In this document: positions 33,431 through 42,579 of the stretch, one piece after another | How positions within the stretch are numbered: the stretch's first letter is position 1 | Layout: every line of letters starts with the position of its first letter | NCBI RefSeq assembly: GCF_017743735.1 | Contig: NZ_JAGHRO010000014.1 | Coordinates: 1-46,191 of the forward strand | Source: Shimia sp. R9_2 | GTDB taxonomy: Bacteria > Pseudomonadota > Alphaproteobacteria > Rhodobacterales > Rhodobacteraceae | Direction: 5' to 3' | DNA length: 46,191 bases | The notes under the pieces: model-generated | Databases searched by the model: none | What the model was told of the DNA's origin: nothing | The model's input: the letters and a program-made list of their open reading frames with translations, nothing else | Program-made: the position numbers and the translations under genes

Positions 33431-34708
33431 TCAGCTTTTCAGACCAAAATCGGTCCAGATCGTGCCCTCTGCGGGCGCTTCCGTTTCTTGCTTCGCCTGC
33501 GCTGAAACGTTGTGATCATAGGCTTCGAAATCTGCCATCTTCTCGGCTAGTATGGCCTCGCGATGTTCATTTAGGCCCGGTGCCGCAAGCGGCGTATTGG
33601 GGTCAATTTCCTTGTAGGCGGACAATTTGATCGGATTGCCAGCTGTCCGGAATGGCTTCTTGCCCTGTCCCTCAACCTGCACAATCATGCTACGGGACAG
33701 CAGTTGCGGGTGGTCGAGCAATCTATCGATCGTATTGATTGGACCGCAGGGCACACCCGCCTCATTGAGCGCGTCCAGCCAATGCTGAACAGGCTTTTGA
33801 GACGTTACCGCATCAATCGCCTTAACCATCTTGGGCCGATTTCGAACGCGTAGATCGTTGCTGGCGAAATCAGGATCCAAAGCCAGCTCAGGCGCATTCA
33901 ACGCGTCTGCCATCAACAGGAAAAGCTGGTCATTGCCTGCCGCAATCACAAAACGCTCATCCTCTGCCTGGAATGTCTCGAAGGGGGCAAGTGATGGGTG
34001 ACAATCCCCTGTACGGGTTGGAACAATGCCTTCGACATCATAACGTGCGAGCGCAGTTTCCATGAGTGCGGCCTGGCAATCGAGCATTCCGATATCGACC
34101 CGCTCACCCTGCGCGTTTTTAGTGCGTTTGTAGAGCGCTGACAAAATACCGATAACGCCAAACAGCGCTGCACCGAGGTCCCCAAAGCTTGTGCCGACAC
34201 GGGCGGGCTGCTCTCCGGGCCAGCCCGTCAGGCTCATGACACCGCCCATAGCCTGCACAACCATGTCATATCCCGGCAGATCAGTCATCGGGCCGGAATG
34301 CCCGAACCCTGAAATGGATGCATAAATCAGGTGGGGATGGGTTTTGGCCAGACGTTCAGCACCGTATCCCAGCCGATCCATAACACCTGGACGGAAGTTT
34401 TCCACCAGAACATCTGAGGTGTTCAGGAGCCGCTCCAGCAACTCGCGATCTCGAGGAGATTTGACATCCAATACGATGCTTTCTTTGCGCCGATTAAAGC
34501 ACATAAAGTATGCGCTTTCTGCATCCACAAAGGGTGGGAAGGCGCGCGTGTCGTCGCCTATCCCAAATTTTTCCACTTTAATAACCCGCGCGCCCAGATC
34601 GGCCAGCACCATGGTGCAGTATGGCCCCGCCAGAACGCGTGAGAAATCAAGGACCGTAATGCCGGAGAGAGGCCCTCCCTCCAGTTTTTCGTCTTCGGGT
34701 TTTTGCAT
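33431..34708 (-). CDS. Class III (CaiB/BaiF) CoA-transferase, AcuN-like candidate
   Basis: This 425-residue protein starts MQKPEDEKLEGGPLSGITVL, with GGAGG upstream. The family pattern is VLDFSRVLAGPYCTMVLADL, GARVIKVE, ENFRPGVMDRLGY, YASISGFGHSGP and VDIGMLDCQAALMETALARY with the catalytic aspartate. It activates a carboxylic acid by transferring CoA. Acrylate, methacrylate or a related short acid is the likely substrate given the hydratase and hydrolase downstream. It follows the MmsA gene by 26 bases. The last 40 residues form a polar tail (QAKQETEAPAEG). Confidence 0.86.
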   Translation of the reverse strand: MQKPEDEKLEGGPLSGITVLDFSRVLAGPYCTMVLADLGARVIKVEKFGIGDDTRAFPPFVDAESAYFMCFNRRKESIVLDVKSPRDRELLERLLNTSDVLVENFRPGVMDRLGYGAERLAKTHPHLIYASISGFGHSGPMTDLPGYDMVVQAMGGVMSLTGWPGEQPARVGTSFGDLGAALFGVIGILSALYKRTKNAQGERVDIGMLDCQAALMETALARYDVEGIVPTRTGDCHPSLAPFETFQAEDERFVIAAGNDQLFLLMADALNAPELALDPDFASNDLRVRNRPKMVKAIDAVTSQKPVQHWLDALNEAGVPCGPINTIDRLLDHPQLLSRSMIVQVEGQGKKPFRTAGNPIKLSAYKEIDPNTPLAAPGLNEHREAILAEKMADFEAYDHNVSAQAKQETEAPAEGTIWTDFGLKS

Positions 34709-34734
34709 GGTTCTCCCTCCTATTTACGGCTGGA

Positions 34735-36234
34735 TTACTTAGCGACCGGCATTGTAAATTCTGCACCTTTGGAGATGCTTTCAGGCCAACGCTGCATGAT
34801 CGACTTTTGTTTGGTGTAGAAGCGCACACCTTCTTCGCCGTAGGCGTGCATGTCGCCAAAGAGGCTCTTTTTCCAGCCGCCAAAGCCATGCCAAGCCATT
34901 GGGACTGGGATCGGAACGTTGACGCCGACCATGCCAACCTGAATTTGTCGACCAAACTCGCGTGCGGCGTTGCCGTCGCGGGTGAAGATCGAAACGCCGT
35001 TGCCATATTCGTGGTCGTTGATCAGCTGGACACCTTCGGCGAAGCTGTCGACGCGGACACAGGAAAGGACGGGGCCAAAGATCTCTTCTTTGTAGATCGT
35101 CATCTCCGGGGTCACATTGTCAAACAGAGTGCCACCTAGCCAGTATCCTCCTTCGTGACCTTCAACGGTGTAGCCACGGCCATCTACGACCAGATCGGCA
35201 CCTTCTTCGACACCTTTGGCGATATAGCTCGTGATGCGTTCCTGCGCTGCTTTGGTGACGATTGGACCCATCTCTGCGTCGAGCTCAACGCCATTCTTGA
35301 CCTTGAGGTCTTTCAAACGCTCTTTGATCATAGGAACAATTTTGTCAGCCACATCGCCAACCAAAGTCGCAACGGAAATGGCCATGCAGCGCTCCCCAGC
35401 AGAACCGTAGGCCGCGCCCATAAGCGCATCTACCGCTTTGTCCAGATCGGCATCTGGCATCACCAGCATGTGGTTCTTCGCGCCACCAAGTGCCTGAACA
35501 CGCTTGCCGTGGCGCGCGCCCACTTCGTAGATGTAATTCGCAATCGGGGTGGACCCCACAAACGAGACAGCTTTTACATCCTCATGTTCAAGAAGTGCAT
35601 CCACCGCAACTTTGTCGCCCTGCACAACGTTGAACACGCCATCAGGGAAGCCTGCTTCCTTCATAAGTTCTGCATATAGCAAAGACGGCGTTGGATCGGT
35701 TGGTGATGGTTTGAGAACAAAGGTGTTGCCCGCAGCGATCGCAACGGGGAACATCCACATCGGGACCATTACCGGGAAGTTGAACGGCGTTACCCCTGCC
35801 ACAACACCCAGTGGCTGACGCAAGGTCCAGTTGTCGATGCCGGTGGAAACCTGATCCGTGAAATCACCTTTCAACAGCTGCGGGATACCGCAAGCAAACT
35901 CAACAATGTCGATCCCGCGTTCAACTTCGCCACAGGCGTCGGTGAACACTTTTCCGTGCTCAGCCGTTATTGCGTGAGCGAGCTCTTCCTTGCGTTCATT
36001 TAACAATTGCAGGAACTTATTCATCAACCGCGCCCTGCGGATTGGCGGGACATTCGACCATGCAGGGAACGCCGCTTTTGCTGCGGCAACGGCTTTATCC
36101 ACATCGGCAGCAGAGGCAAGGTCGACCGTGCCAGTCAACGCACCGGTAGCAGGGTTAAATACATCTTGGGTGTTAACGCGTGCGCCGGTATACACCGCGC
36201 CATCGATGTAATGGCCGATTTCGCTCATCGTCAT
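34735..36234 (-). CDS. mmsA: CoA-acylating (methyl)malonate-semialdehyde dehydrogenase, MmsA/DddC
   Basis: This 499-residue enzyme has its start at [12 protein letters not shown] (36234), with AAGGAGGAGG seven bases upstream; a longer frame to 36294 lacks such a site. Motifs are [40 protein letters not shown], and the catalytic cysteine in [17 protein letters not shown], specific for MMSDH (ERCMA). It converts malonate semialdehyde to acetyl-CoA or methylmalonate semialdehyde to propionyl-CoA. It is the first gene of the minus-strand operon and diverges from the LysR gene across a 9-bp inverted repeat. Confidence 0.93.
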   Translation of the reverse strand: MTMSEIGHYIDGAVYTGARVNTQDVFNPATGALTGTVDLASAADVDKAVAAAKAAFPAWSNVPPIRRARLMNKFLQLLNERKEELAHAITAEHGKVFTDACGEVERGIDIVEFACGIPQLLKGDFTDQVSTGIDNWTLRQPLGVVAGVTPFNFPVMVPMWMFPVAIAAGNTFVLKPSPTDPTPSLLYAELMKEAGFPDGVFNVVQGDKVAVDALLEHEDVKAVSFVGSTPIANYIYEVGARHGKRVQALGGAKNHMLVMPDADLDKAVDALMGAAYGSAGERCMAISVATLVGDVADKIVPMIKERLKDLKVKNGVELDAEMGPIVTKAAQERITSYIAKGVEEGADLVVDGRGYTVEGHEGGYWLGGTLFDNVTPEMTIYKEEIFGPVLSCVRVDSFAEGVQLINDHEYGNGVSIFTRDGNAAREFGRQIQVGMVGVNVPIPVPMAWHGFGGWKKSLFGDMHAYGEEGVRFYTKQKSIMQRWPESISKGAEFTMPVAK

Positions 36235-36307
36235 AGGGGTGCCTCCTCCTTGGCTTTCCGGCCAGCATCGGTGAACTGTCCCCCATAAATCCAATGACTA
36301 ATCGAGT

Positions 36308-36335
36308 CTCATATTATAAATAGCATTAATATGAG
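36308..36335. promoter_or_regulatory. 9-bp inverted repeat CTCATATTA-N10-TAATATGAG, LysR site
   Basis: CTCATATTA (36308-36316) and TAATATGAG (36327-36335) are exact inverted repeats around an AT-rich 10-base centre. They contain an ATTA-N10-TAAT core of LysR-box type. The right arm includes the lysR start codon at 36331, so regulator binding should also repress its own gene. Confidence 0.7.
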
Positions 36336-37251
36336 GCCCATATCTGATATTCGCATCCTGAACGCTTTTGTCGCGGTTGCCCAAGAGGGCAATATATCCC
36401 GCGCGGCAAAACGTTTGCATCTCACCCAGCCCGCTGTGAGCCTTCAACTCAAAAGGTTGGCACAGGACACAGGGCTGAACCTGTTTGTGCGTACTTCCAA
36501 AGGTGTTGAACTGACACGTGATGGGGAAACGCTCGTCGCCAAAGCAGAAAAGGTCCAGGCTGCCCTTGATGAGTTTGGGCAAACTGCGCGGCGTATTAAC
36601 GGGAATGTCCGGGGCACACTTAGGCTCGGGACAATTGTGGATCCTGACTTTATTCGGCTTGGGGCCTTTTTGGCTGCTCTCGTTGATGGATATCCAGATC
36701 TACGGACGAAATTGCTGCATGGTATCAGCGGCGATGTCGTACATCGCCTGATTGACGGCCAAATTGATATTGGCTTCTTTCTGGGAGACCTAGATGGCTT
36801 TGAACCCGAAGTAGCAGGGGATGGCGCTGACTCTCTCTTCTTTCAACGTGAACTAACCAGATTCACATATCGTGTTATCGCCCCTGCGGGTTGGGGTAAG
36901 CGTATAGCTGGAAAATCATGGCAGGAATTGGCAGCTATGCCTTGGATAGGCACACCCAAAAACTCTGTACACAACCGATTGCTAAAACGTATCTATCCAA
37001 ACAAGGAGGAGGCGCCGGACCCGGTGTGTTTGGTGGATCAGGAACCCTCCATGCTTGCCATGGTGCGCTCCGGTATCGGCCTCAGTCTCTGTAGAGAGTC
37101 GATCGCATTGGAGGAAATGCAATCTCGCGGGTTGGTCATTTCTGACACGGCCAAAGTCGATACATCACTTCGATTTGTAACTCTCGCCTCCAATAAATCC
37201 GATCCCAATATCCTTGCAGCATTCGATGCACTAGAATCCGCTTGGATTTAG
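36331..37251 (+). CDS. LysR-family regulator of the mmsA operon
   Basis: This 306-residue protein starts MRPISDIRILNAFVAVAQEG. The HTH is canonical: NISRAAKRLHLTQPAVSLQL and KRLAQDTGLNLFVRTSKGVE. The effector domain starts near GTLRLGTIVDPDFIRLGAFL. It diverges from mmsA, and the shared 97-bp region holds a perfect inverted repeat. LysR regulators (HpdR, DddR) control 3-hydroxypropionate and DMSP/acrylate genes in other bacteria. The effector here is unknown; 3-hydroxypropionate or acrylate is the natural guess. Confidence 0.9.
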   Translation: MRPISDIRILNAFVAVAQEGNISRAAKRLHLTQPAVSLQLKRLAQDTGLNLFVRTSKGVELTRDGETLVAKAEKVQAALDEFGQTARRINGNVRGTLRLGTIVDPDFIRLGAFLAALVDGYPDLRTKLLHGISGDVVHRLIDGQIDIGFFLGDLDGFEPEVAGDGADSLFFQRELTRFTYRVIAPAGWGKRIAGKSWQELAAMPWIGTPKNSVHNRLLKRIYPNKEEAPDPVCLVDQEPSMLAMVRSGIGLSLCRESIALEEMQSRGLVISDTAKVDTSLRFVTLASNKSDPNILAAFDALESAWI

Positions 37252-37633
37252 TATCCTCTCATTGTTCAAAGGCTCCGACTTGCGTAGTCAGATTCTTGAA
37301 GCCGTTTTGCCAATATAGCGCGACGTTTCGGAACCATGTCTGGTCGTATCAGGTCGAATTTTAGTGATGCGCGGTCAAAACACTTCAGTTAGCGAAAAAC
37401 TGTGTACGATTGGTCACCTTCAAAATTTGTAGGCTGACGGTTTTTCGTTTTCTGCCACCGGTAGCGGTTGTCTCTATGGCATACGTTTTTTTGTGGGGGG
37501 TAATGTATCTGGCAGCCCAATTTTCTAAGCTTCAAAAATATAAGTGCAGTTTTACTAAATACCGGCTGTTTTCGAGCCGGCGACCGGCCAGGTCCTTTAC
37601 CCAATATTTCCGTGTTTCAAAGACAAAAGCGAT
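37252..37633. other. Intergenic region, no gene
   Basis: About 380 bp follow lysR. A small hairpin CCGGCT/AGCCGG with a 7-base loop lies at 37562-37580, 54 bases before the GGDEF-EAL gene. It has no T-run. No gene or clear promoter is recognised. Confidence 0.35.
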
Positions 37634-40000
37634 ATGATGTACCATGTTGCTTTGAGACCGGCTTTGATTGCCATTGGGTTGTTTCTGCTCGCACTCTTTA
37701 TCTCAGTGTGGATGGCGTTTTTTACGTATCGCCAAAATTCAGAAACCGTATTTGCTGAATTTGATGCACGGGCCGATAGTTTGGCCGCACAAATCTCTCG
37801 AGAACTCGACATTACGGTGGCGACAATAGAAGCCAGCGCCTCTGCATTGAGTCTGGGCGGAAGTGTGGACGGTAGCGTGCTCAAAGAACAGCTCTATACT
37901 TACTTGGAAAAAGGGAACATTCTTGCGAGTTCACCTGCGATCAAAAATATCGGGTTGGTGATGAATGGTGGGTTTAAGGATGTCTCTACGCCCAGTCCTA
38001 GTTTTCCTCTCATCGGTGTTTATCCTGATACAAGCAGCAAAGCCATCGGTGCTGATCTTTCTTTTAGCCCGGAACGGATTGCCGCGATCCATTTTGCCCA
38101 AGACACTGGCCGTGCGGGGGTTGGCGACCGGATCGTTCTCCTAACGGGTGTGCCCGGTGTGTTCTTTGCTTTTCCAATCTACGCTACGGAGATAAGCTCG
38201 GTCGATTCAGGTGCGCGCCGAAAAGAAACCGTTGGATTGATTGTAGCGGTTCTTGCAACAGACAGCTTCATGCTAAATGCCTTGAGCGACATCGACTTAA
38301 AGGGAGTCGATTTTGAGGTACATGATCTGGGCTCTGATACCAGCGCTTCACCCGTCCTAGGTGCTCAAACAGTGCTCGCAAGCAGTCGTTTAGAAGCAAT
38401 CGATTACTCAGATTCCTCGAGCGACGAATTGCTTATCTCATCTGCGTCAGACGTGATTACACGTGACGTTGAGGTCGGTGGGCACGTTTGGCGGATTTTA
38501 CTTGCTCCTAAGCCAAACGCGACCAATTCTTTCGCGGTCCAGGTGTCGTGGGCAATTGCGCTGGTCGGGCTGCTTATCTCGGCTTTGGTGGGCTTCGCGA
38601 CCTATCAGCAATTAATTCAATCGGTCTCGTTAAAACGGCGGGTTCTAGAACGAACACACGCCCTTCAGACCGCCAATTCTCTGATCAGCAAACGCGCAAA
38701 CGAAGATGATTTGACCGGCTTGGGAAATCGCAGGTCTCTTGCAAATGCGATCGATCAAATGATCGAAGAGCACGCGCCGGCCGAACTTTATAGTATCGCT
38801 GCAATCCATATCGATTTGGATCGCTTCAAGCAGATCAATGATACGATGGGGCATGCAGGGGGCGACTTTGTACTACGCCATGTCGCGAAATTGATTACTT
38901 CTTCTTTCCCCGATGAAGCCTTTTGTGCGCGTGTCGGCGGAGACGAATTCACAGCAGCCTTGATCATTGAAAGCGGCAACGAAATTGCGCTTCAAGATGC
39001 TGCGTATGGCTTGATAGAAGCCTGCTCTCTGCCGGTCGCCTTCGAAGGGCGTCCATGCCGCTTTGGCGCGAGCGTAGGGATCGCTGTGCAGTCGCTCCCT
39101 GAAGTCGATCCTAAGGCATTGTTGGTTGACGCTGACTTAGCGCTCTATCGTGCAAAGGAAGACGGTCGGGGACGTGTGCAACTATTCTCTCCCGAAATCC
39201 ATGCCCAAGTGATCGCCTACAAACATCGTTCAGACGATATCTTGCGCGCAATTGAGGCCGGAAATGAGTTTATTCCCTACTTACAACCTCAAATATCTTT
39301 TAGCGACGGGCAGCTCTATGGGGTCGAAGCTCTTGCTCGCTGGAAACATCCTGAATTGGGAGTTTTGCCACCCTCCGAGTTTCTTTCAATTGCGGAGGAT
39401 CTTGACGTAGTTGCACAAATCGATCGCAGCATTCTGGAAGGGTCCATCGATATCGTTAACCGATGCCAGGAGTTGGGGTATTCTGTGCCGCATTTAAGCA
39501 CGAACTTGAGTTTCTCGCGATTGATGGAGGAGGAGTTTGTCGCCTCGATATCAAACCTGCCAGCATGTGACAGTTCGATTAGTTTCGAAATTCTTGAGTC
39601 TATTTTCCTTGATGAAGAAACAGGTCCAGCGATGTGGAACATAGACAAAATTCGGAGCGCGGGTTTTGATGTCCAGATCGACGACTTTGGCAGTGGGCGT
39701 GCTTCGGTAGTTGCTTTGACCCGCGTCGCCCCGAGCAGAATGAAAATCGACCGAGAACTCGTTGCTCCTATTGCTGATCACGACGAGCGTCTCCAACTGG
39801 TGAAGTCCATAGTCGAGATCGGCAAAGTACTTGGCATTGGCGTTACAGCTGAGGGCGTGGAAACACAAAAACAAGCTCAATTGCTAGGGCAAATGGGCTG
39901 TGATGTCTTGCAAGGCTACCTTTTTGCAAAGCCACTCAGCGAAGGCGATCTCTTGAAGTTTCTTCGTTCTTTTCCAATCAGTGGGAAACTGGCCTCTTAG
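37634..40000 (+). CDS. Membrane GGDEF-EAL c-di-GMP enzyme
   Basis: This 788-residue inner-membrane protein has a first helix near residues 8-30 (LIAIGLFLLALFISVWMAFF), then a periplasmic sensor of about 250 residues resembling a CHASE domain, and a second helix near 297-320. The GGDEF domain is at about 355-520 with DDLTGLGNRRSL and CARVGGDEF intact. The usual RxxD inhibitory site is replaced (DEAF). The EAL domain is at about 530-780 with LYGVEALARWKHP, NLSFSRL, EILES, QIDDFGSGRAS and DVLQGYLFAKPLS intact. It may both make and degrade c-di-GMP. The next gene, a hybrid kinase, starts 180 bases downstream on the same strand. Confidence 0.9.
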   Translation: MMYHVALRPALIAIGLFLLALFISVWMAFFTYRQNSETVFAEFDARADSLAAQISRELDITVATIEASASALSLGGSVDGSVLKEQLYTYLEKGNILASSPAIKNIGLVMNGGFKDVSTPSPSFPLIGVYPDTSSKAIGADLSFSPERIAAIHFAQDTGRAGVGDRIVLLTGVPGVFFAFPIYATEISSVDSGARRKETVGLIVAVLATDSFMLNALSDIDLKGVDFEVHDLGSDTSASPVLGAQTVLASSRLEAIDYSDSSSDELLISSASDVITRDVEVGGHVWRILLAPKPNATNSFAVQVSWAIALVGLLISALVGFATYQQLIQSVSLKRRVLERTHALQTANSLISKRANEDDLTGLGNRRSLANAIDQMIEEHAPAELYSIAAIHIDLDRFKQINDTMGHAGGDFVLRHVAKLITSSFPDEAFCARVGGDEFTAALIIESGNEIALQDAAYGLIEACSLPVAFEGRPCRFGASVGIAVQSLPEVDPKALLVDADLALYRAKEDGRGRVQLFSPEIHAQVIAYKHRSDDILRAIEAGNEFIPYLQPQISFSDGQLYGVEALARWKHPELGVLPPSEFLSIAEDLDVVAQIDRSILEGSIDIVNRCQELGYSVPHLSTNLSFSRLMEEEFVASISNLPACDSSISFEILESIFLDEETGPAMWNIDKIRSAGFDVQIDDFGSGRASVVALTRVAPSRMKIDRELVAPIADHDERLQLVKSIVEIGKVLGIGVTAEGVETQKQAQLLGQMGCDVLQGYLFAKPLSEGDLLKFLRSFPISGKLAS

Positions 40001-40006
40001 TAGATG

Positions 40007-40021
40007 GCCAGTTTAACTGGC
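40007..40021 (+). other. Short hairpin after the GGDEF-EAL gene
   Basis: GCCAGT and ACTGGC with a 3-base loop lie just past the stop codon. There is no T-run, so it is not a convincing terminator. Confidence 0.25.
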
Positions 40022-40179
40022 TTCCTCGAAGATACATCTAGCCGAATGTTGATACGTCTGTTCTAGACGCGATCTTGCTATTGGATCTTCCAGCCTATCG
40101 CGTCTGTTAAGCATTTCGTAACATTAACTTGCGTACTTAAATAAAACTAAGGGTGCTATTATCAAAAGGCTGTGGGTTG

Positions 40180-42132
40180 ATGGATCTAGCGTTTGCCGGT
40201 GTCCAGCTGGGCGTGAGAAAAAAGATCACTATTTGGAAAAATTTTGCCCAATCCTACAACAACCAAAATAGGTCTCTACCTTTTGTTTTGTTGATCGGAC
40301 TCTCTCTTATTATCAGCGTTGTTGTCGGAGCGTTGAGCTATCAAAGCGGTCAAGAGAGCTTCAAGCAGCGGAAAGAAGAGGAAAAGGCGGCGATTTGGAA
40401 AGTTACAGCCGCGTTCTTTGAGAGCTATGCGAACCATCTAGACACGCAAGGCGCTCCAGAAATGCCGTCCCCACAAAAGCTTCGCGCCGAAGCGCTACAT
40501 TTGTTTAGCGAATTGCAATCGGAAGAGGATGGCTCAGTTGCCATCGCCGTGGGGCGACAAGGTAGAGAGATTGGTGTGTCTCCCGATGCTCAAGCCGAAG
40601 AGACGATGTCGATGTTAGCCGCAGATCCGACGATTGAGACCTGGTCAGAATACCACAATAAAGACGGCGAACTTAGTTTGCGCATCATCAAGCCGATCTT
40701 CGCCAATCAACAAAATTGCGTGAGCTGTCACAACAGGATCCAATCGCTCGAACCCGCTTGGGAGGTTGGAGATTTGATGGGAGCGTTTGTAGTAGATGCG
40801 CCCACAAAAACGGCTTTCTCTGCTTTGCGCAACGAAGCTTTTATGGTCGGGGTTGCGATTTTCTTAACCGTGTCTTTGATGGGAAGTTTGCTGCTGAAAC
40901 TTCAAATAAATCTGGTTACCGCGCGCAATGACGCCAAACATCAACGCGACAGAAAAGAAATGCTCAGGGAGATGAAAGAACTCGCGGAGTCTGCGAATAA
41001 TGCTAAATCTGCATTTTTGGCGAATGTCAGCCATGAAATCCGCACGCCGATGACGGGCGTTATTGGGATGTGTGATCTCTTAGGTGAAACAGATCTCACC
41101 GAGGAGCAGAAGCAGTATACGAGTACTATAGCGACCTCTGCGAACGCTCTGCTTTCTATTATCAACAGCATTTTAGATTTTTCTAAGATGGAAGCGGGTA
41201 AGTTCACCATTAAGCGCCAATCGTTTAGTCTCTACGATGTGGTGTACGATGTAACGCACCTCTTGACGCCAATTGCTCGGCAAAAAGATCTCGTGCTGTC
41301 GGTGGTCTATTCTCAAAATACGCCGACGCAATTCTATGGCGATGAAGGGCGTATGCGGCAGATACTTATGAATCTGGTGGGCAATGCCATCAAGTTCACA
41401 GATGCAGGTTCTGTGACGCTTTCGTTAAACGCCGATCTTCCTGGCGATTGCTTGAATATTCAGGTGAAAGATACAGGTGTTGGCATCCCGCCCGACCGTA
41501 TCGATACAATCTTCTCTGCCTTCGAGCAGGTGGACAATAAGGCAACGCGCTCGTTTGAGGGCACAGGGCTGGGCCTTGCAATCACACAACGTCTAGTGAA
41601 GCTGATGGATGGGCAAATCAGGGTGTCATCGCAGTTAGGTAAGGGTTCAATATTTTCGTTGGAGCTGCCAATCTCAGCCTCAGAGAAATCAGTGAAAGCA
41701 CGATCTGGTCCAGAGGTGGTTTCTTTCGACGATCAGAAGACGGATCATGTTTGTTTCGAAAATCAAAAGATATTGATTGCAGAAGACAATCAGACAAACC
41801 AAATGATGCTTCGAAAGATGCTGCAGCGGACCCAAGCAAAATTGGTGTTTGTGCCCACGGGCAAAGACGCCCTAGAAGCTGTCGAAACAACTGTGTTTGA
41901 TCTCATACTGATGGATGTTTCGATGCCCGAAATGGACGGGTTAGAAGCAACATCGCATATTCGAGCCAGAGAACAGCAAAACGGCCTGGAACCATGTCCA
42001 ATCATCGCTCTCACCGCCAATGTCCAAGACAGTGATAGGGACTTGTGCCTCAACGCGGGTATGTCCGACTTTATTGGTAAGCCTCTGCGTAAAAAGCACT
42101 TAATCTCGGTAATTTCACGCTGGCTGGCCTGA
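40180..42132 (+). CDS. Hybrid histidine kinase with CxxCH (Tll0287-type) sensor
   Basis: This is about 650 residues from ATG 40180, with AAAAGG upstream; a GTG at 40153 is an alternative. TM1 is [20 protein letters not shown]. The periplasmic domain of about 170 residues contains [16 protein letters not shown], a c-type heme motif (CVSCH near residues 180-184) of the DUF3365/Tll0287 family. TM2 is [17 protein letters not shown]. Then come a HisKA domain with [15 protein letters not shown], a HATPase with [22 protein letters not shown] and [13 protein letters not shown], and a receiver with [11 protein letters not shown] and the phospho-acceptor in [13 protein letters not shown]. It probably senses redox or gas at the membrane. 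No separate HPt or output gene is adjacent. Confidence 0.9.
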   Translation: MDLAFAGVQLGVRKKITIWKNFAQSYNNQNRSLPFVLLIGLSLIISVVVGALSYQSGQESFKQRKEEEKAAIWKVTAAFFESYANHLDTQGAPEMPSPQKLRAEALHLFSELQSEEDGSVAIAVGRQGREIGVSPDAQAEETMSMLAADPTIETWSEYHNKDGELSLRIIKPIFANQQNCVSCHNRIQSLEPAWEVGDLMGAFVVDAPTKTAFSALRNEAFMVGVAIFLTVSLMGSLLLKLQINLVTARNDAKHQRDRKEMLREMKELAESANNAKSAFLANVSHEIRTPMTGVIGMCDLLGETDLTEEQKQYTSTIATSANALLSIINSILDFSKMEAGKFTIKRQSFSLYDVVYDVTHLLTPIARQKDLVLSVVYSQNTPTQFYGDEGRMRQILMNLVGNAIKFTDAGSVTLSLNADLPGDCLNIQVKDTGVGIPPDRIDTIFSAFEQVDNKATRSFEGTGLGLAITQRLVKLMDGQIRVSSQLGKGSIFSLELPISASEKSVKARSGPEVVSFDDQKTDHVCFENQKILIAEDNQTNQMMLRKMLQRTQAKLVFVPTGKDALEAVETTVFDLILMDVSMPEMDGLEATSHIRAREQQNGLEPCPIIALTANVQDSDRDLCLNAGMSDFIGKPLRKKHLISVISRWLA

Positions 42133-42189
42133 GAGGGATGAGACCCATTCAAGTTTGGCAAATGAGCATTCCAAATGCATTCCAAGACC

Positions 42190-42340
42190 TCAGATTTGCT
42201 GCCAGGCGATGATCCCCATGGTGGCGGCCACCAACCCGGACACCGTCAAGCCTCCAATGCTATCCACGTCAGCTTCTGGCATGATCTCAACAAAATCGAC
42301 GGCAGCAATCAGGCTAGAGGCGCGTGATGCCTACCTTCGA
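42190..42340 (-). pseudogene. Ureohydrolase (arginase/agmatinase) C-terminal remnant
   Basis: The minus strand encodes SLIAAVDFVEIMPEADVDSI followed by GGLTVSGLVAATMGIIAWQQ-I-stop. The DFVExxPEAD pattern and final helix resemble the extreme C-terminus of the arginase/agmatinase family. A stop lies directly upstream in this frame; GITRL continues one frame away. The metal-binding histidines and aspartates are absent. The call is a weak match to a dead fragment. Confidence 0.45.
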
Positions 42341-42573
42341 TCCTCCGCTTCCTATCCATAACTATGAGTTCAAACCTCTCCAGCGGCCAAGCATCATCAC
42401 AACGCATTCCTTCAAAACGGCAACGGCCGTTTGATAAAGTGACCGATCCAAAAATTTCAGCCTTGCAGTTAGGACGAAATTCATGTTTCAGATCTGGCCA
42501 GATCGGAGTGCCGCTGCTTAGCCATTGCTCGTTCCTGTCATGATTTTGCATGAGCGCGCTAAAATGAAGGAGG
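42341..42573. other. Unassigned region before the RpiR-type gene
   Basis: The minus strand has a protein-like stretch containing EIFGSVTLSNGRCRFEGMRC and WPLERFELIVMD, in an ORF running 42309-42623. This overlaps the start of the regulator gene and I recognise no family. It may be decayed coding sequence. Confidence 0.3.
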
Positions 42574-42579
42574 ATGCCG

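Noticed and set aside
29929..36234. Simple valine-degradation operon as the only reading of the mmsA cluster.
   Set aside because: Kept as an alternative, but the CoA-transferase and GMC dehydrogenase, and the absence of a branched-chain acyl-CoA dehydrogenase and mmsB, fit acrylate/3-hydroxypropionate better.
37410..37637. 75-residue plus-strand ORF before the GGDEF-EAL gene.
   Set aside because: No ribosome-binding site, no family pattern, and odd composition.
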